Below, one piece after another: positions 41,383 to 51,083 of a stretch of 64,000 nt of DNA (within the stretch, counting starts at the first letter, position 1; the number at the start of each line of letters is the position of its first letter). The DNA is from Leisingera sp. NJS204 (GTDB taxonomy: Bacteria; Pseudomonadota; Alphaproteobacteria; Rhodobacterales; Rhodobacteraceae). The stretch lies in assembly GCF_004123675.1 (NCBI RefSeq), contig NZ_CP035417.1, forward strand, positions 3,091,501 to 3,155,500, written 5' to 3'. Made by a program: the position numbers and the translations under genes. The notes beneath the pieces are model-generated. The model was not told the DNA's origin, did not search any database, and saw only the letters and a list, made by a program, of their open reading frames with translations.

Positions 41383-42318
41383 ATGACACAGACCCCCGCC
41401 GCCAGTTTCATCCTGCTGTCCTATTGCCAGGAAGACACTATCGCCGAAGCGGTGCAGTCCTTGCTGGACCAGAATTGCGAACCGATCGAGATCATCATCT
41501 CGGATGATGCCTCCGCCGACGGAACGTTTGAGAAGATCAAGCAGCTGGCCGGCACCTATTCCGGTCCGCACAGGATTGTGGCCCGGCGGAACGAAAGCAA
41601 TATGGGCGTCAATCGGCATATCGAACATGCTATCTCCCTCGCCACTTCCGACCTGATGATCTGGACCGCCGGCGATGACCGCAATGCCCCCAACCGTGCA
41701 CAGCGGGTTATCGACAGCCACCGGGAAACCGGCGCCAAACTGCTCTATTCGGATGCGGAAACCGTCGGCCCGGACGGAGAACCCGGCGAGAACGCCTACC
41801 GCCGCGCCCTGTTCTACAAGGACTTCAGCACCGAGGATGCGGCCACCGCCTTTTCGCTCTACCTGGGGGCAACTGCTGCATGGCACAAAGACCTCTATCG
41901 CAAATACGGCGGCTTTCCCAAAGACCGTGCCTATGAGGATCTGATCCTCGGCTTCCGCGCCCTGCTGGAGGACGGCCTGCACTATATTCCCGAGAAGCTG
42001 GTGACCTACAAAGAAGACGTCGGCATCTCAGCCCAGCTGACCAAGAAGATCAGCACTCTGACCAATCAGGAGCGCCGGACAAGGATGCTGAAAGGGCAAC
42101 TGGCCGTCTTGGAGCAGCGACTTGCGGATGCCAGAACCTTTGGCCTAGCGGAAAATTCGCCGGTTGTCAGGAAGATGACACAAGCAGCCGGCAAGATCCA
42201 TGCCCGGTTGGATTTCTATGACGGTATCGGCGCCGTGCTGGCCAGCCGGCACTATGGCTGGGGGGCAAAGCTGCAGGGCATCGCCAGCGAAGGCATGCGC
42301 AGGCTGCGCAACAGGTAA
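41383..42318 (+). CDS. Family 2 glycosyltransferase
   Basis: A 311-residue GT-A fold transferase: ASFILLSYCQEDTIAEAVQS, the nucleotide-binding IIISDDASADGTFEKI, WTAGDDRNAP (DxD-like motif for the metal) and AYEDLILGFRALL with the catalytic-type acid. The C-terminal 90 residues are helical and may bind membranes. It adds a sugar, probably the modified amino sugar made by the neighbouring genes, to a polysaccharide or glycolipid acceptor. The gap from the FemAB-like gene is 63 bp with an AGGAGG; it is convergent with the chemoreceptor gene. Confidence 0.9.
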   Translation: MTQTPAASFILLSYCQEDTIAEAVQSLLDQNCEPIEIIISDDASADGTFEKIKQLAGTYSGPHRIVARRNESNMGVNRHIEHAISLATSDLMIWTAGDDRNAPNRAQRVIDSHRETGAKLLYSDAETVGPDGEPGENAYRRALFYKDFSTEDAATAFSLYLGATAAWHKDLYRKYGGFPKDRAYEDLILGFRALLEDGLHYIPEKLVTYKEDVGISAQLTKKISTLTNQERRTRMLKGQLAVLEQRLADARTFGLAENSPVVRKMTQAAGKIHARLDFYDGIGAVLASRHYGWGAKLQGIASEGMRRLRNR

Positions 42319-42362
42319 CGGGGCAGGCCCAAAACGCCGGCCAGCGGGCAGGCCGCAGTTTG

Positions 42363-45008
42363 TCAGGCTTGCAGCCTCCAGGGATCTTCCTGTTCCAGAC
42401 TACCTGAAACCGCCTCCGACTCTGTATTTGTCCTGAAGGCGCCGATGGCCCCGGCCATGGCCTGCGCTTCTTTGGACAGACCCAGGCTTGAGGAGGTGAC
42501 CTCTTCGAACAGGGCCGCATTGCGGGTGGTGGCATCGTCAAGATTTGACATTGCCGAATTGATTTCCTGCAGGCTGCCGGATTGCTCTGAAGAGGCCTGG
42601 GAGATAGTTTTCATCAGATCTGCTGCGCTGTCGACAGAGGCGGAGATTTCACCAATTGCCGTGCGGGTCTGTTCAACCAGATCCGCACCAAGTTCGACAT
42701 TCTGGCCGGCTTCATCCACCAGAGCCGAAATTTCAGTCGCAGCTTCTTTCGACCGGTGCGCCAAGGTCCGCACTTCCGAGGCCACCACCGCAAAGCCCTT
42801 GCCAACAGTGCCGGCACGTGCCGCCTCGACCCCGGCATTCAACGCCAGAAGGTTGGTCTGCTGGGCAATCGCCTCGATCATGCCGATGATCCGTGAGATT
42901 TTGTCTGAGCTTTCCTTGATTGCTTCCATTGCGCCGTAAGTCCGCTTCACCACCTCAATACTGGCGCTGGCATTCTCGCGTGCCGCTTCAACAGAGGCTG
43001 ATGCCTCCCCCGAGGCCTGGGCGGTGCCGGTAATGGAAACCGAGAGCTGGTTCACGGCAGCAGCCGTGCCTGCCAGTGTCTGCGCAGTACGCTCCGAGCG
43101 TTCGGACAAATCGCGGGAGGCCGAAGAGATTTCGGTGCTGCCGCCGGCAATCGACTGGCCGCTGGTGCTAAGGCTGCTGACCGACGCCTCCAGTTTTTCC
43201 AGCGCCGCATTGAAATCATCCCGCAGCTTGGTATAGCCCTCGCCCATTTCCCCGTGGATCCGGGCTGTCAGATCGCCCTGCGACAGCTGCTCCAGACCCT
43301 CGCCAATGGCCGTCACTGCCGCCGTCTGCTCTGCCAGGCGGGCGTCACGTTCCGCATCCGCTGCGGCCTCGACTTCTGCTTTCTCCACCAGCCCGTCGCG
43401 AAACACCGAGAGCGCCGTGGCAATCCGGAAGATTTCATCACTCGACCGGTCGTACCCTGTTACCGGGCGCAGATTGCCGGCAGCCAGCCGCTCGGTTGTG
43501 CCGCTGATATCAGCCAGAGGGTGCAGGATAAGGATCCGGGTCAAAAACAGAGACGCCAGGAAGACACCGGCAGCCACAGCCGCCAGGATTTGCAGCTGTT
43601 GCTGCGCTGCCTTCACCTCAGCCGCAAGACCGTCGGCAATGGACGCGATTTCCAGCCGGCTTTCGGCCCCAAGACTGGTTGCGTGATGTGCAAATTCCAG
43701 CACCGCATCCACAGTAGCTTGCGACGCCGCAGCAGCCGCAGCTGTGGCCTCCAGCGACGCCACCTTGAAGACCGGCAATCCCTCCGACGGATCGGCCAGG
43801 CCAACCAGGTCCTTAAGCTCCTGCGCAAATACCCCGTTATTGAAACCGGCATAACCCTGCAGCGCCTTGGCAGCGTCCTGAAGCGGGGCAGCAGCGGCAT
43901 CTGCGGCATCAATATCATGCGCAGCCGCCACATCCAGCGCCGCCACCTGGAAGGCGCTGATCCAGCCATTGATCTCCAGCAGCTGCTGCAGCACGCCGAC
44001 CTGGTTGTCCAGCAGCCCCTGGATCGCCGACCGGTTATCAGAGCTGGCCTGGGTTGCCGCAACAGACAGGGTGAACACCATACGCTCCATCGCCTGGGTC
44101 AGCGGGCGCACGCTGGCATTGCGGGCGCTCAGAACTTCCTTGCGGCTGTCCTTCAGCTCCTTGCGGCTAGCGGTAAGGGTATAGCGGAACAGCTCCACAC
44201 CCGCGCGGACCTTTTTGGCCCTGAATGTATCCAGGCCCAGCTCTTCCAGCCGCCCCATGACCGGCTCCAGCCGGCTCAAAGCGTCATTCGCCATTTTCTT
44301 GAGCGCCCGCTTGGTGGGCACGTCGCGCACGTGGCCCAGCGCCAGTGCCGCACCGGACAAAATGCTGATATCAGCGCGGGCTTCCAGCAGCGTTTGCAAG
44401 CTGCCGAACTGTTGCTCAACCAGGTTTTTGAGGACCTCATCAACCTGGCCGATTGTGTCTTCGCCGCCTGCCATCAAACTGTCGCTGGCCTCCGACGCGA
44501 CCTGCACAAGCTTTTCCTGCACCGTTTGGCTAAGAGTCTGCAGGCTGCCGGTCTGGGAGTCGATCCAGGCCTGGTTTCGAAAGGCGCTTTTGCGGGCCGC
44601 GATCAGATTGCTGAGCATTTCGGAGGCCGCGTCCGCCTCCGGCCTAAACATGGCCCGCTCTGCCGCAGGCAGTTCAGCCAGGCTGTTTTCAAGATGCGCA
44701 ATCGCTGCAACCGCCTCAGTCTCGGCCTGGACCAGCTCGTCAACTGATCCAGCTTGCAAGACCGCGATCATCGCATCCTTTGCCCGGCTTCCCGCCTTGA
44801 CAAGACGGCCGCTCAGCTCCAGCCGGGGCACCTTCTGTTCCGTCAAAACCTCCATTTGGCGGCCGGTCTGGGAAAAGACCAGCGTAACCATGACACCGCC
44901 AACAGCAATAGCAGCCCCCATTGCCATCAGGATCAGCGTGATTTTTGCGCCAATGCTGGAGAACAATCGGAAACCGCGCTTGGCGGGAAGTTTTTTCTTT
45001 GCAGTCAT
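42363..45008 (-). CDS. Methyl-accepting chemotaxis protein
   Basis: An 881-residue chemoreceptor. Membrane helix 1 is near residues 20-45 ([20 protein letters not shown]); a very large periplasmic helical sensor of about 430 residues follows; helix 2 is near 485-505 ([20 protein letters not shown]), then HAMP and the signalling domain with [20 protein letters not shown] and [18 protein letters not shown]. The periplasmic part is long and repetitive, resembling tandem four-helix bundles. No CheB/R-type C-terminal tether is obvious. ATG 45008 is used rather than the in-frame TTG at 45020. No che genes are nearby, so it is an orphan receptor with unknown ligand. Confidence 0.93.
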   Translation of the reverse strand: MTAKKKLPAKRGFRLFSSIGAKITLILMAMGAAIAVGGVMVTLVFSQTGRQMEVLTEQKVPRLELSGRLVKAGSRAKDAMIAVLQAGSVDELVQAETEAVAAIAHLENSLAELPAAERAMFRPEADAASEMLSNLIAARKSAFRNQAWIDSQTGSLQTLSQTVQEKLVQVASEASDSLMAGGEDTIGQVDEVLKNLVEQQFGSLQTLLEARADISILSGAALALGHVRDVPTKRALKKMANDALSRLEPVMGRLEELGLDTFRAKKVRAGVELFRYTLTASRKELKDSRKEVLSARNASVRPLTQAMERMVFTLSVAATQASSDNRSAIQGLLDNQVGVLQQLLEINGWISAFQVAALDVAAAHDIDAADAAAAPLQDAAKALQGYAGFNNGVFAQELKDLVGLADPSEGLPVFKVASLEATAAAAAASQATVDAVLEFAHHATSLGAESRLEIASIADGLAAEVKAAQQQLQILAAVAAGVFLASLFLTRILILHPLADISGTTERLAAGNLRPVTGYDRSSDEIFRIATALSVFRDGLVEKAEVEAAADAERDARLAEQTAAVTAIGEGLEQLSQGDLTARIHGEMGEGYTKLRDDFNAALEKLEASVSSLSTSGQSIAGGSTEISSASRDLSERSERTAQTLAGTAAAVNQLSVSITGTAQASGEASASVEAARENASASIEVVKRTYGAMEAIKESSDKISRIIGMIEAIAQQTNLLALNAGVEAARAGTVGKGFAVVASEVRTLAHRSKEAATEISALVDEAGQNVELGADLVEQTRTAIGEISASVDSAADLMKTISQASSEQSGSLQEINSAMSNLDDATTRNAALFEEVTSSSLGLSKEAQAMAGAIGAFRTNTESEAVSGSLEQEDPWRLQA

Positions 45009-45252
45009 AGTATCACCCAAGGCATCCGCCCATATTCCGTGCCAAGACCGGACTAGCAGCCGGCCTCACCGCCGTTATCGGCCGGTCAGGCATTCAATGG
45101 TGCAGGACCGCTGCCGCACAGCTGCCCGCATCTCCCAAACAAAAGGGACGCAAGAATGTAAAAAAAATATGAGCGGTAATCGGGAAATCTGTTGAATTTT
45201 ATCGACCGGCAGTGAAAGCAGCCCGCTGCAAAGGCCGCTTCAACACTACCGG

Positions 45253-45780
45253 TCAGATCTCTCCGGAGAGACGGCGCGCCGCGTGCAGGGGCAAATTTGT
45301 GGTTTCGGTAACAGGCCGGTAACCGGAAAGCGGATCAAATATATGCCGGATCTGCCCGCCCTCGCGGCACGTGGTCAGCAACACCGGACGGCCATTCACC
45401 TGCTGGCCCGAGACAGTAACCGGCAAGGTGCCTGTCAACCAGCCGCCATAGCTGACGGCCCCGCTGCCGCTGCGGATGACAATCTCGAAGTAGTCCAGCG
45501 CTGCCATTCTGAAGATCAGATCCGGCACCTCGCTTGGCCCGCCGCCCAGATGCTCAACCGTCAGATCGGCACCGATAAGGTTTTGCACCGAATAACCCCA
45601 GCGGTGCATGAAATCCTCAACAACGTCCAGGATCTCTTGCGTCCGCTCCTCTGGCTGCACGCCCGGGCCGTATTCCGAAAACCGGCGTTCGAAAGACAGA
45701 TTTTCTGGCACTCCGCCTCCTAGACCTTGGTTCAGGGCCAAACTGCCCGATTTGCTGCTGGTTCCGGCAAAGCCTAGCAC
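45253..45780 (-). CDS. Hypothetical protein
   Basis: About 175 residues, not recognised. It has a helical acidic region (EERTQEILDVVEDFMHRWGY), a beta-rich centre (YFEIVIRSGSGAVSYGGWL, LPVTVSGQQVNGRPVLL) and a basic end. No signal peptide or membrane helix. The frame opens with TTG at 45801, but GTG 45780, with AGGAAG 9 bases upstream, is a better start; neither is certain. It lies downstream of the winged-helix/TPR regulator on the same strand (84-bp gap) and may be its target. Confidence 0.6.
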   Translation of the reverse strand: MLGFAGTSSKSGSLALNQGLGGGVPENLSFERRFSEYGPGVQPEERTQEILDVVEDFMHRWGYSVQNLIGADLTVEHLGGGPSEVPDLIFRMAALDYFEIVIRSGSGAVSYGGWLTGTLPVTVSGQQVNGRPVLLTTCREGGQIRHIFDPLSGYRPVTETTNLPLHAARRLSGEI

Positions 45781-45864
45781 GCACAACTGCTTCCTGCACA
45801 AAAGATATTTTTGAAATACAAGTTACACAGCGTCACCGTGGCTTTTGCACAATCGCTTGACCGG

Positions 45865-47523
45865 CTATTCCGGTACGCCCGCCTGCCGCAAGGCAGAAGC
45901 CCATTCCTGCCCCGCCGGGCTCATCGCTGCAGGATTGTCGCGCTGGAACTGCGACAGGCAGAACTCCGGCGCGGCCTCAAGCAGTTTTTGGACTGTGCTG
46001 CGGGCTTCAGCACCCCGTCCGGACATTTGCAGGGCGATCGCCTTGGACCGCAGCGGCACCGGAAAGGCGCCCTTGGCTTCAAGCGACCGCTCGGAAAGTT
46101 CAATGGCACGGGCAAAGTTGCGGGCAGACAGATACGCCAGCGCCGAGAGCGCATCAAAATAGTACCGCTGCGGTCCTAAAGGCGTCAGCCGCCGGGCCGC
46201 GTCGGTCATTTGCACCGCCTCATCCGGCATGTCCTGATAGGCCAGCGTCGCCCCTTTCAAAAGCAGCGCCAGCGCTTCGTTGGGATTGTCGCGCAGCGCC
46301 AGGTCATAGGCGTCTTGTGCCAGATCGAAGCGGAACGTCAGATGGCTGGAGATAAGCCCCTTAAGCGTATGAGCCAATGAGAAACCAGGTGCAGCTTCGA
46401 TGGCGGCCTCTGCCATCCGGCTGGCCAGGCGGCTGTCCTCTCCACGGTTCGGAGACAAGCCCTTTTCAACCCGCATCACATGCCAGAATCCCATCCAGGT
46501 CAGCGGCAGCACATGTTTTGGCTCCCGTTCAAGCAGATGCGACAGGATTTCATGTGCTTGCTGGAATTTGCGCGCGTCCATTTCCTGCATCAGCGAAATC
46601 GCCGCCATCAACAGGGTATGGCTTTCCAGGGTGGACAGCGGCTTGAAGCCCGCCAGCCGGACAGCTTCGCCCGCAGCGGTCTGTCCGATTTGCTGGGTGG
46701 CATTGCGCAGCACAGCACTGCGGCCCTCCATCAGGCTGCCTTTGCTGCCCTCGAAACTGCGCGACCAGATTACTTTTTCGCGGACTGCATCATGCAGATC
46801 GATCTCAACCCGGAACCGGTTGCCGTCGCAGCTGACGGTGCCCGACACCAAGTAATCCACGCCCGCGACCGAAGACACTTCGGCTGGACGCACTGTTTCC
46901 GGATCAAACTGGCGCGAGGCCAGATAGGAGGTGACCGAAAACGCCCAGCTGCGCGACAAGTACCGTGACAATTCTTCAGACATCAGCGATCCCAGCGGCA
47001 CAACCGCGTCGCCAGGGGCACGATGCACAAAAGGCAGCACCGCAATCGAAGGCAGCAGCCCATCCAGGATTACACGGCCCGGCGATGTTCCTGCTTGCGG
47101 TCCAGGCCGGGCAGCACCACGGGCGAACTCCGCCCGGGCTTCGTTCAGCCAAGCGTTAAAAGCGGTCTCATGAGGCAGTTCAAACCCTTCCATGAAAACC
47201 GCATTGCCTGCGCAACTGTCCAACTCCACCCGGGTCAGGTCGAGGATAACCCGCTCCCGGTTTGCATACAGCAGCTTGGCCGCTTCGGGACCCAGATGCC
47301 GGCGCAGCGTCGACAAGGCTGTCCGCAGGCTTGCCTTTGCCTGTTCGGGCTGTGCCAGGCACCACAAGGTCTTCTCCAGAAACGCCCGCGTGCGGATCCC
47401 GCCATCAGCTGAGGACAAAAGCGCCAGCAGCGCCTGATGTTTCGCCCCAAGCTGAACATTGGTTCCATCTGCGTGAAAGACGCCAAACGCGCCAAACCGA
47501 CATATCTTCAGAAGGACAGTCAT
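45865..47523 (-). CDS. Winged-helix regulator with FlgO/TolB-like and TPR regions
   Basis: A 552-residue protein in three parts. Residues about 5-95 are an OmpR/SARP-type winged helix (LLALLSSADGGIRTRAFLEK, KASLRTALSTLRRHLGPEAA). Residues about 165-290 resemble the FlgO/TolB-like domain often fused to such regulators and to adenylate cyclases (PSIAVLPFVHRAPGDAVVPL, VDYLVSGTVSCDGNRFRVEI, KVIWSRSFEGS). Residues 310-550 are tetratricopeptide-like helices. No membrane helix is evident, unlike CadC. ATG 47523 has GGGG upstream. The regulated genes are unknown; the adjacent hypothetical gene is the obvious candidate. Confidence 0.85.
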   Translation of the reverse strand: MTVLLKICRFGAFGVFHADGTNVQLGAKHQALLALLSSADGGIRTRAFLEKTLWCLAQPEQAKASLRTALSTLRRHLGPEAAKLLYANRERVILDLTRVELDSCAGNAVFMEGFELPHETAFNAWLNEARAEFARGAARPGPQAGTSPGRVILDGLLPSIAVLPFVHRAPGDAVVPLGSLMSEELSRYLSRSWAFSVTSYLASRQFDPETVRPAEVSSVAGVDYLVSGTVSCDGNRFRVEIDLHDAVREKVIWSRSFEGSKGSLMEGRSAVLRNATQQIGQTAAGEAVRLAGFKPLSTLESHTLLMAAISLMQEMDARKFQQAHEILSHLLEREPKHVLPLTWMGFWHVMRVEKGLSPNRGEDSRLASRMAEAAIEAAPGFSLAHTLKGLISSHLTFRFDLAQDAYDLALRDNPNEALALLLKGATLAYQDMPDEAVQMTDAARRLTPLGPQRYYFDALSALAYLSARNFARAIELSERSLEAKGAFPVPLRSKAIALQMSGRGAEARSTVQKLLEAAPEFCLSQFQRDNPAAMSPAGQEWASALRQAGVPE

Positions 47524-47898
47524 CCGTAAACCCCACAAAAATCCGCGTCGCACTTGAAATTAAAGTAACGTTACATTGCATTGCCGCAATATGTTTTGCA
47601 ATTACTGATTGCATTAACTTCGCAATTCATTTCAAAAGCAACGCCTGACAACCTTCGGGCATATCTGAGGGCGATCATAACTGTGCACACGACATGGCAC
47701 CGCAAACTGACCACAGGCAGCAGCCTGTTTTAGTGCAGCTGAGCAGGTCCTTCGCAACAACCATGACCTGATCTGCTAAAAAGAACAACCACACACGCAA
47801 AAACTGTAATTCATTATCTAATTGGAACAACGGGACTGACTGCCAGTATCGATTTTCAATCCTTCAACCCTCGGCCTGTGTTGTTTTGATACCTGCCC
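47524..47898. other. AT-rich intergenic region
   Basis: 375 bp without a gene, holding the promoter of the winged-helix/TPR regulator and the downstream region of the hydrolase gene. TTGCAATT-type motifs repeat (near 47557, 47599 and 47619: GCATTGC, TTGCAATTA, CGCAATTC), which could be binding sites; no terminator hairpin with a T-tract was seen. Confidence 0.4.
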
Positions 47899-48810
47899 CT
47901 AAACCGCTGGCACAAAGCGGTAGCCGCTGCCAATGCGCTCTGCCCGCCCGATACCGCCGCCAGGCAGATGATAGCCGATCAGCTGCATTTGCTCGGCGGC
48001 AAGCCGGTCCAGCAAACGCATACGTGTCGCAGCAGCCGTTTGCGGCTCCTGGTCGGCACCAACCGGCCTGCCAGGGTCAGCAAAGCTCACATGATGATTA
48101 CCCACTGCATCCCCTAGAACCAGGACACTGTTACTGCCATCCCGGACTTCAAATGACATATGCCCCGGCGTGTGGCCTGGCGTGGCATGAGCTGCGACAC
48201 CCGGCAGGATCTCCTCGCCGTCCCGGAAAAGCTGCACCTTGTCTTCCAACTGCTCCATCCGGCGCCGGGCCCCAATGGCCATGGCTGTCCTGTTGCTGCC
48301 GATACTGTCTGCAGTCTCCGGGTCGAACCAGTAATCCCATTCTCCCTGCCCCATCAGATAGGCCGCGCCAGGGAACAGCAGATCGTCAAAATCATCCAGC
48401 ACCCCCCACAGGTGATCCGGATGGCAATGTGTAAAGACCACGTGCGTCACCTCGTCAGGAGTGACGCCAAGAACATCCAGCGCGCCAGACAGATTTCCCG
48501 CACTATCCTGAAACCCCGGCCCAGCGCCGGCATCGAACAGGACAACTCTGCCTTCTTCGCGCAGCAGCGTTACATTCACCTCCGGCGTCAGCGGCCCGGC
48601 TGCAAGCCCGTACTGCTCCAACGCCTGCTGCAAAGCGTCCGGTTCAAGCCCGTCAAACAGAAACTCCGGCGGCAGAGTGAGATACCCGTCTGAAACTGTC
48701 TCAATCCGCTTGTTGCCCAAATTGATCCGCGCCGAAGCCCAGCCGGGAACAGCAGCAGCAGCCAGCCCCGCTGCAGCCGACAAGCCAAATTCACGCCTGG
48801 TGAACCCCAT
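47899..48810 (-). CDS. Tat-exported metallo-beta-lactamase-fold hydrolase
   Basis: A 303-residue protein with a twin-arginine signal (TRREFGLSAAAGLAAAAVPG) and the HxHxDH metal site FTHCHPDHLWG (His128, His130, Asp132, His133). Further ligands are likely in HATPGHTPGHMS and LGDAVGNH. The fold covers lactonases, arylsulphatases and similar hydrolases; it acts in the periplasm if the signal is used. It lies 128 bp after pcaQ on the same strand, with a perfect palindrome upstream. Because lactonases of this fold exist and pcaD is missing here, an enol-lactone substrate is conceivable, but periplasmic export argues against it. Confidence 0.87.
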   Translation of the reverse strand: MGFTRREFGLSAAAGLAAAAVPGWASARINLGNKRIETVSDGYLTLPPEFLFDGLEPDALQQALEQYGLAAGPLTPEVNVTLLREEGRVVLFDAGAGPGFQDSAGNLSGALDVLGVTPDEVTHVVFTHCHPDHLWGVLDDFDDLLFPGAAYLMGQGEWDYWFDPETADSIGSNRTAMAIGARRRMEQLEDKVQLFRDGEEILPGVAAHATPGHTPGHMSFEVRDGSNSVLVLGDAVGNHHVSFADPGRPVGADQEPQTAAATRMRLLDRLAAEQMQLIGYHLPGGGIGRAERIGSGYRFVPAV

Positions 48811-48858
48811 ACCGTTTCCTTTCCCTATCGCCGCGCAATCAAATGCATAAATATTGTT

Positions 48859-48878
48859 TGATGAATATTACTTCATCA
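48859..48878 (-). promoter_or_regulatory. Palindrome upstream of the hydrolase gene
   Basis: TGATGAA-TATTAC-TTCATCA is a perfect 7-bp inverted repeat, 49 bp upstream of the hydrolase start. A dimeric regulator site is likely; the regulator is unknown. Confidence 0.4.
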
Positions 48879-48938
48879 CGGCACTAAGGGAAACACTCGG
48901 CGATGCCGCAACCCGGCATGCCGGAGTACTGGCGGCAC

Positions 48939-49865
48939 CTAGGCCAGCCCCTGCGCGGTGCAAGCCCTGCGCAGGGCCGCACAAAACCGCTGTGCGGCGG
49001 CCGAAAGCCGGTGCTCCCGCCGGACACACAGACCCACGGGGCCAAGGGTGCTGTCCGTATTCAAGGGCAACACTGCCATGCTGCCAGCCTCCAGCTCCGG
49101 CCGCACCACACCGTGGCTGATGATCCAGATCGCCTGATGCGCCAGGACAAAGCGCCTTCCGAATGTGGCGGAAACGGTTTCGATCGGAAACCTGGGCAGT
49201 GCCAGCCCCTGCTCAAGAAACATCCGCTCGACCATCGGCCGGATTATCGATCCTTCAGACGGCATCAGCACCGGGTAGTCCTCAAATGCTGTAGGCGGCA
49301 CATGCACGGCGCCGGCCAAAGGATGGTCCCGCGCGACAACAACGGCCACCCGCTCGCGGTACAGCGGGTCGAACTCCACACCCGCCATGGCTTCCGGCGC
49401 AGGCATCCTGCCAACCACCAAATCAAGCCCGCCGCGGCGCAGCTGGTCGATCAGGTACTGATTGCCCCCGGACATTACCATGAACCGCCCCGGCGCGCCG
49501 CCGCCGCGCAGTTGCGCCAGCGTGTCAGGGACCAGATCGGCGGCGACAGTGGGCAGTGCGCCAATGGAAACCAGCGGTCCATCTGCCGCGTCCAGGCCGC
49601 GCAACAGCGCCACCCCGTCGCGAGCCAGCGCCAGGCTGCGCCCGGCATGGTCCCGGAACAGCTCGCCATACCCGCTGAGCCGGATACCGCGGCCATGCTT
49701 TTCGACCAACGGCTTGCCGCAAACTTCCTCCAGTTCGCGCAGTGCCCGTGTCACCGCGGGCTGGGTCATGCCCAAGGCCGCGGCCGCCTGGGTGACGCTC
49801 ATCTTGCGGGCCACCTCTACGAAGACCTCAAGATGGCGCAGTTTCAATGAAGACGATAGCCGCAT
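48939..49865 (-). CDS. pcaQ: LysR-type regulator PcaQ
   Basis: A 308-residue LysR protein: an N-terminal winged helix (SLKLRHLEVFVEVARKMSVT, QAAAALGMTQPAVTRALREL) and a two-lobe effector domain. Its divergent position next to pcaC-pcaH-pcaG identifies it as PcaQ, which in alphaproteobacteria activates the protocatechuate genes in response to carboxymuconolactone-type intermediates. ATG 49865 is chosen; the frame opens further upstream into the intergenic region. The 88-bp gap contains GGTTAT (near 49872), one half of the ATAACC-N4-GGTTAA-like PcaQ site, but the other half is not clear. Confidence 0.9.
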   Translation of the reverse strand: MRLSSSLKLRHLEVFVEVARKMSVTQAAAALGMTQPAVTRALRELEEVCGKPLVEKHGRGIRLSGYGELFRDHAGRSLALARDGVALLRGLDAADGPLVSIGALPTVAADLVPDTLAQLRGGGAPGRFMVMSGGNQYLIDQLRRGGLDLVVGRMPAPEAMAGVEFDPLYRERVAVVVARDHPLAGAVHVPPTAFEDYPVLMPSEGSIIRPMVERMFLEQGLALPRFPIETVSATFGRRFVLAHQAIWIISHGVVRPELEAGSMAVLPLNTDSTLGPVGLCVRREHRLSAAAQRFCAALRRACTAQGLA

Positions 49866-49953
49866 ATCACTCCGGTTATGATTACATGTATGTTTCAAGA
49901 TTATACAGATCAGCTCCGGTATGCGATACTTTATCCAGCACGGGGAGACCAGG

Positions 49954-50352
49954 ATGACGCAGCAGAACCGGTACAGCCAAGGCATGCAAATCAGGCGCAA
50001 GGTGCTTGGCGATGCCCATGTGGAGCGCGCCGAAGCTGCCAAAACCGCGCTGGACGCCCCCTTTCAGGAGCTGATCACCGAAGCTGCCTGGGGCACGGTC
50101 TGGGCCTCTGACCGGATTTCGCTGCGGGAACGGTCCATGCTGACACTGGCACTGCTGGCTGCCACTGGGAATTTCGACGAGATTCCGATGCACATCCGCG
50201 CCACCGCCCGCACCGGCGCCAGCCAGGAAGATGTGCTGGAGGCCTTCCAGCATGCGGCCATCTATGCCGGGGTGCCGTGCGCGAACCGTGCCCTGAAGCT
50301 GGCCAAGCAAACCTATGCAGAAATGGAAAGCGAGGGAGGGGAAACCCCATGA
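49954..50352 (+). CDS. pcaC: 4-carboxymuconolactone decarboxylase
   Basis: A 132-residue AhpD-like helical protein: [20 protein letters not shown] near the start and [15 protein letters not shown] plus [20 protein letters not shown] near the end are the PcaC signatures. It decarboxylates gamma-carboxymuconolactone to beta-ketoadipate enol-lactone in the cytoplasm. ATG 49954 is preceded by GGGGAG; the longer frame from 49921 is less likely. Its stop overlaps the pcaH start (ATGA). Confidence 0.93.
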   Translation: MTQQNRYSQGMQIRRKVLGDAHVERAEAAKTALDAPFQELITEAAWGTVWASDRISLRERSMLTLALLAATGNFDEIPMHIRATARTGASQEDVLEAFQHAAIYAGVPCANRALKLAKQTYAEMESEGGETP

Positions 50353-51083
50353 CCAAGCCGCAACCCGGGGAGTTCTACCAGAGGGACCGCCGATGGCACC
50401 CGCCTGCCCTGTCGCGGGACTACAAAACCTCGGTCACCCGCGCGCCGCAATACCCGCTGATCAGCCTGGAAAACACCGCCAGCGAGATCACCGGCCCGGC
50501 GTTTGGCCACAACGACATCGCCGCTACCGACAATGACCTGCTGGCCAACTTTGCCCAGCCCGGTGAAAGCCCGATCGGTGAGCGCATCATCGTGCATGGC
50601 CGGGTGCTGGATGAAAACGCGCGGCCGGTGCCGAATACGCTGGTAGAGATCTGGCAGGCCAACGCTTCTGGCCGCTACCGGCACAAGAAGGACAGCTATC
50701 TGGGCGCACTGGATCCGAATTTCGGCGGTTGCGGGCGGGTCCTGACGGATGAAAACGGATGCTATCATTTCCGCACCGTGAAACCCGGCGCCTACCCCTG
50801 GCGCAACCGGGTGAACGACTGGCGGCCCGCGCATATCCATGTCTCGGTCTTTGGCACCGGCTTTGCCCAACGGCTGATCACCCAGCTGTATTTCGAGGGC
50901 GACCCGCTGATCGTCCGCTGCCCGATTGTGAACACCATTCCGGACCCGGAGGCGGTGCAGATGCTGATCGCGCGGCTCGACATGAATGCAACCATTCCGC
51001 TCGACACCATCGCCTACCGCTTTGACATTGTGCTGCGCGGACGGCGGTCCACCCTGTTTGAAAACCGGCTGGAGGGGAATTGA
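50349..51083 (+). CDS. pcaH: Protocatechuate 3,4-dioxygenase beta subunit
   Basis: A 244-residue intradiol dioxygenase beta chain. Iron ligands: Tyr in [12 protein letters not shown] and the following Tyr in [16 protein letters not shown], with His-X-His in [13 protein letters not shown]. It cleaves protocatechuate to 3-carboxy-cis,cis-muconate together with PcaG. The N-terminus starts [20 protein letters not shown], as in other PcaH. The start overlaps the end of pcaC, and the stop overlaps the start of pcaG, so the three genes are translationally coupled. Confidence 0.95.
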   Translation: MTKPQPGEFYQRDRRWHPPALSRDYKTSVTRAPQYPLISLENTASEITGPAFGHNDIAATDNDLLANFAQPGESPIGERIIVHGRVLDENARPVPNTLVEIWQANASGRYRHKKDSYLGALDPNFGGCGRVLTDENGCYHFRTVKPGAYPWRNRVNDWRPAHIHVSVFGTGFAQRLITQLYFEGDPLIVRCPIVNTIPDPEAVQMLIARLDMNATIPLDTIAYRFDIVLRGRRSTLFENRLEGN

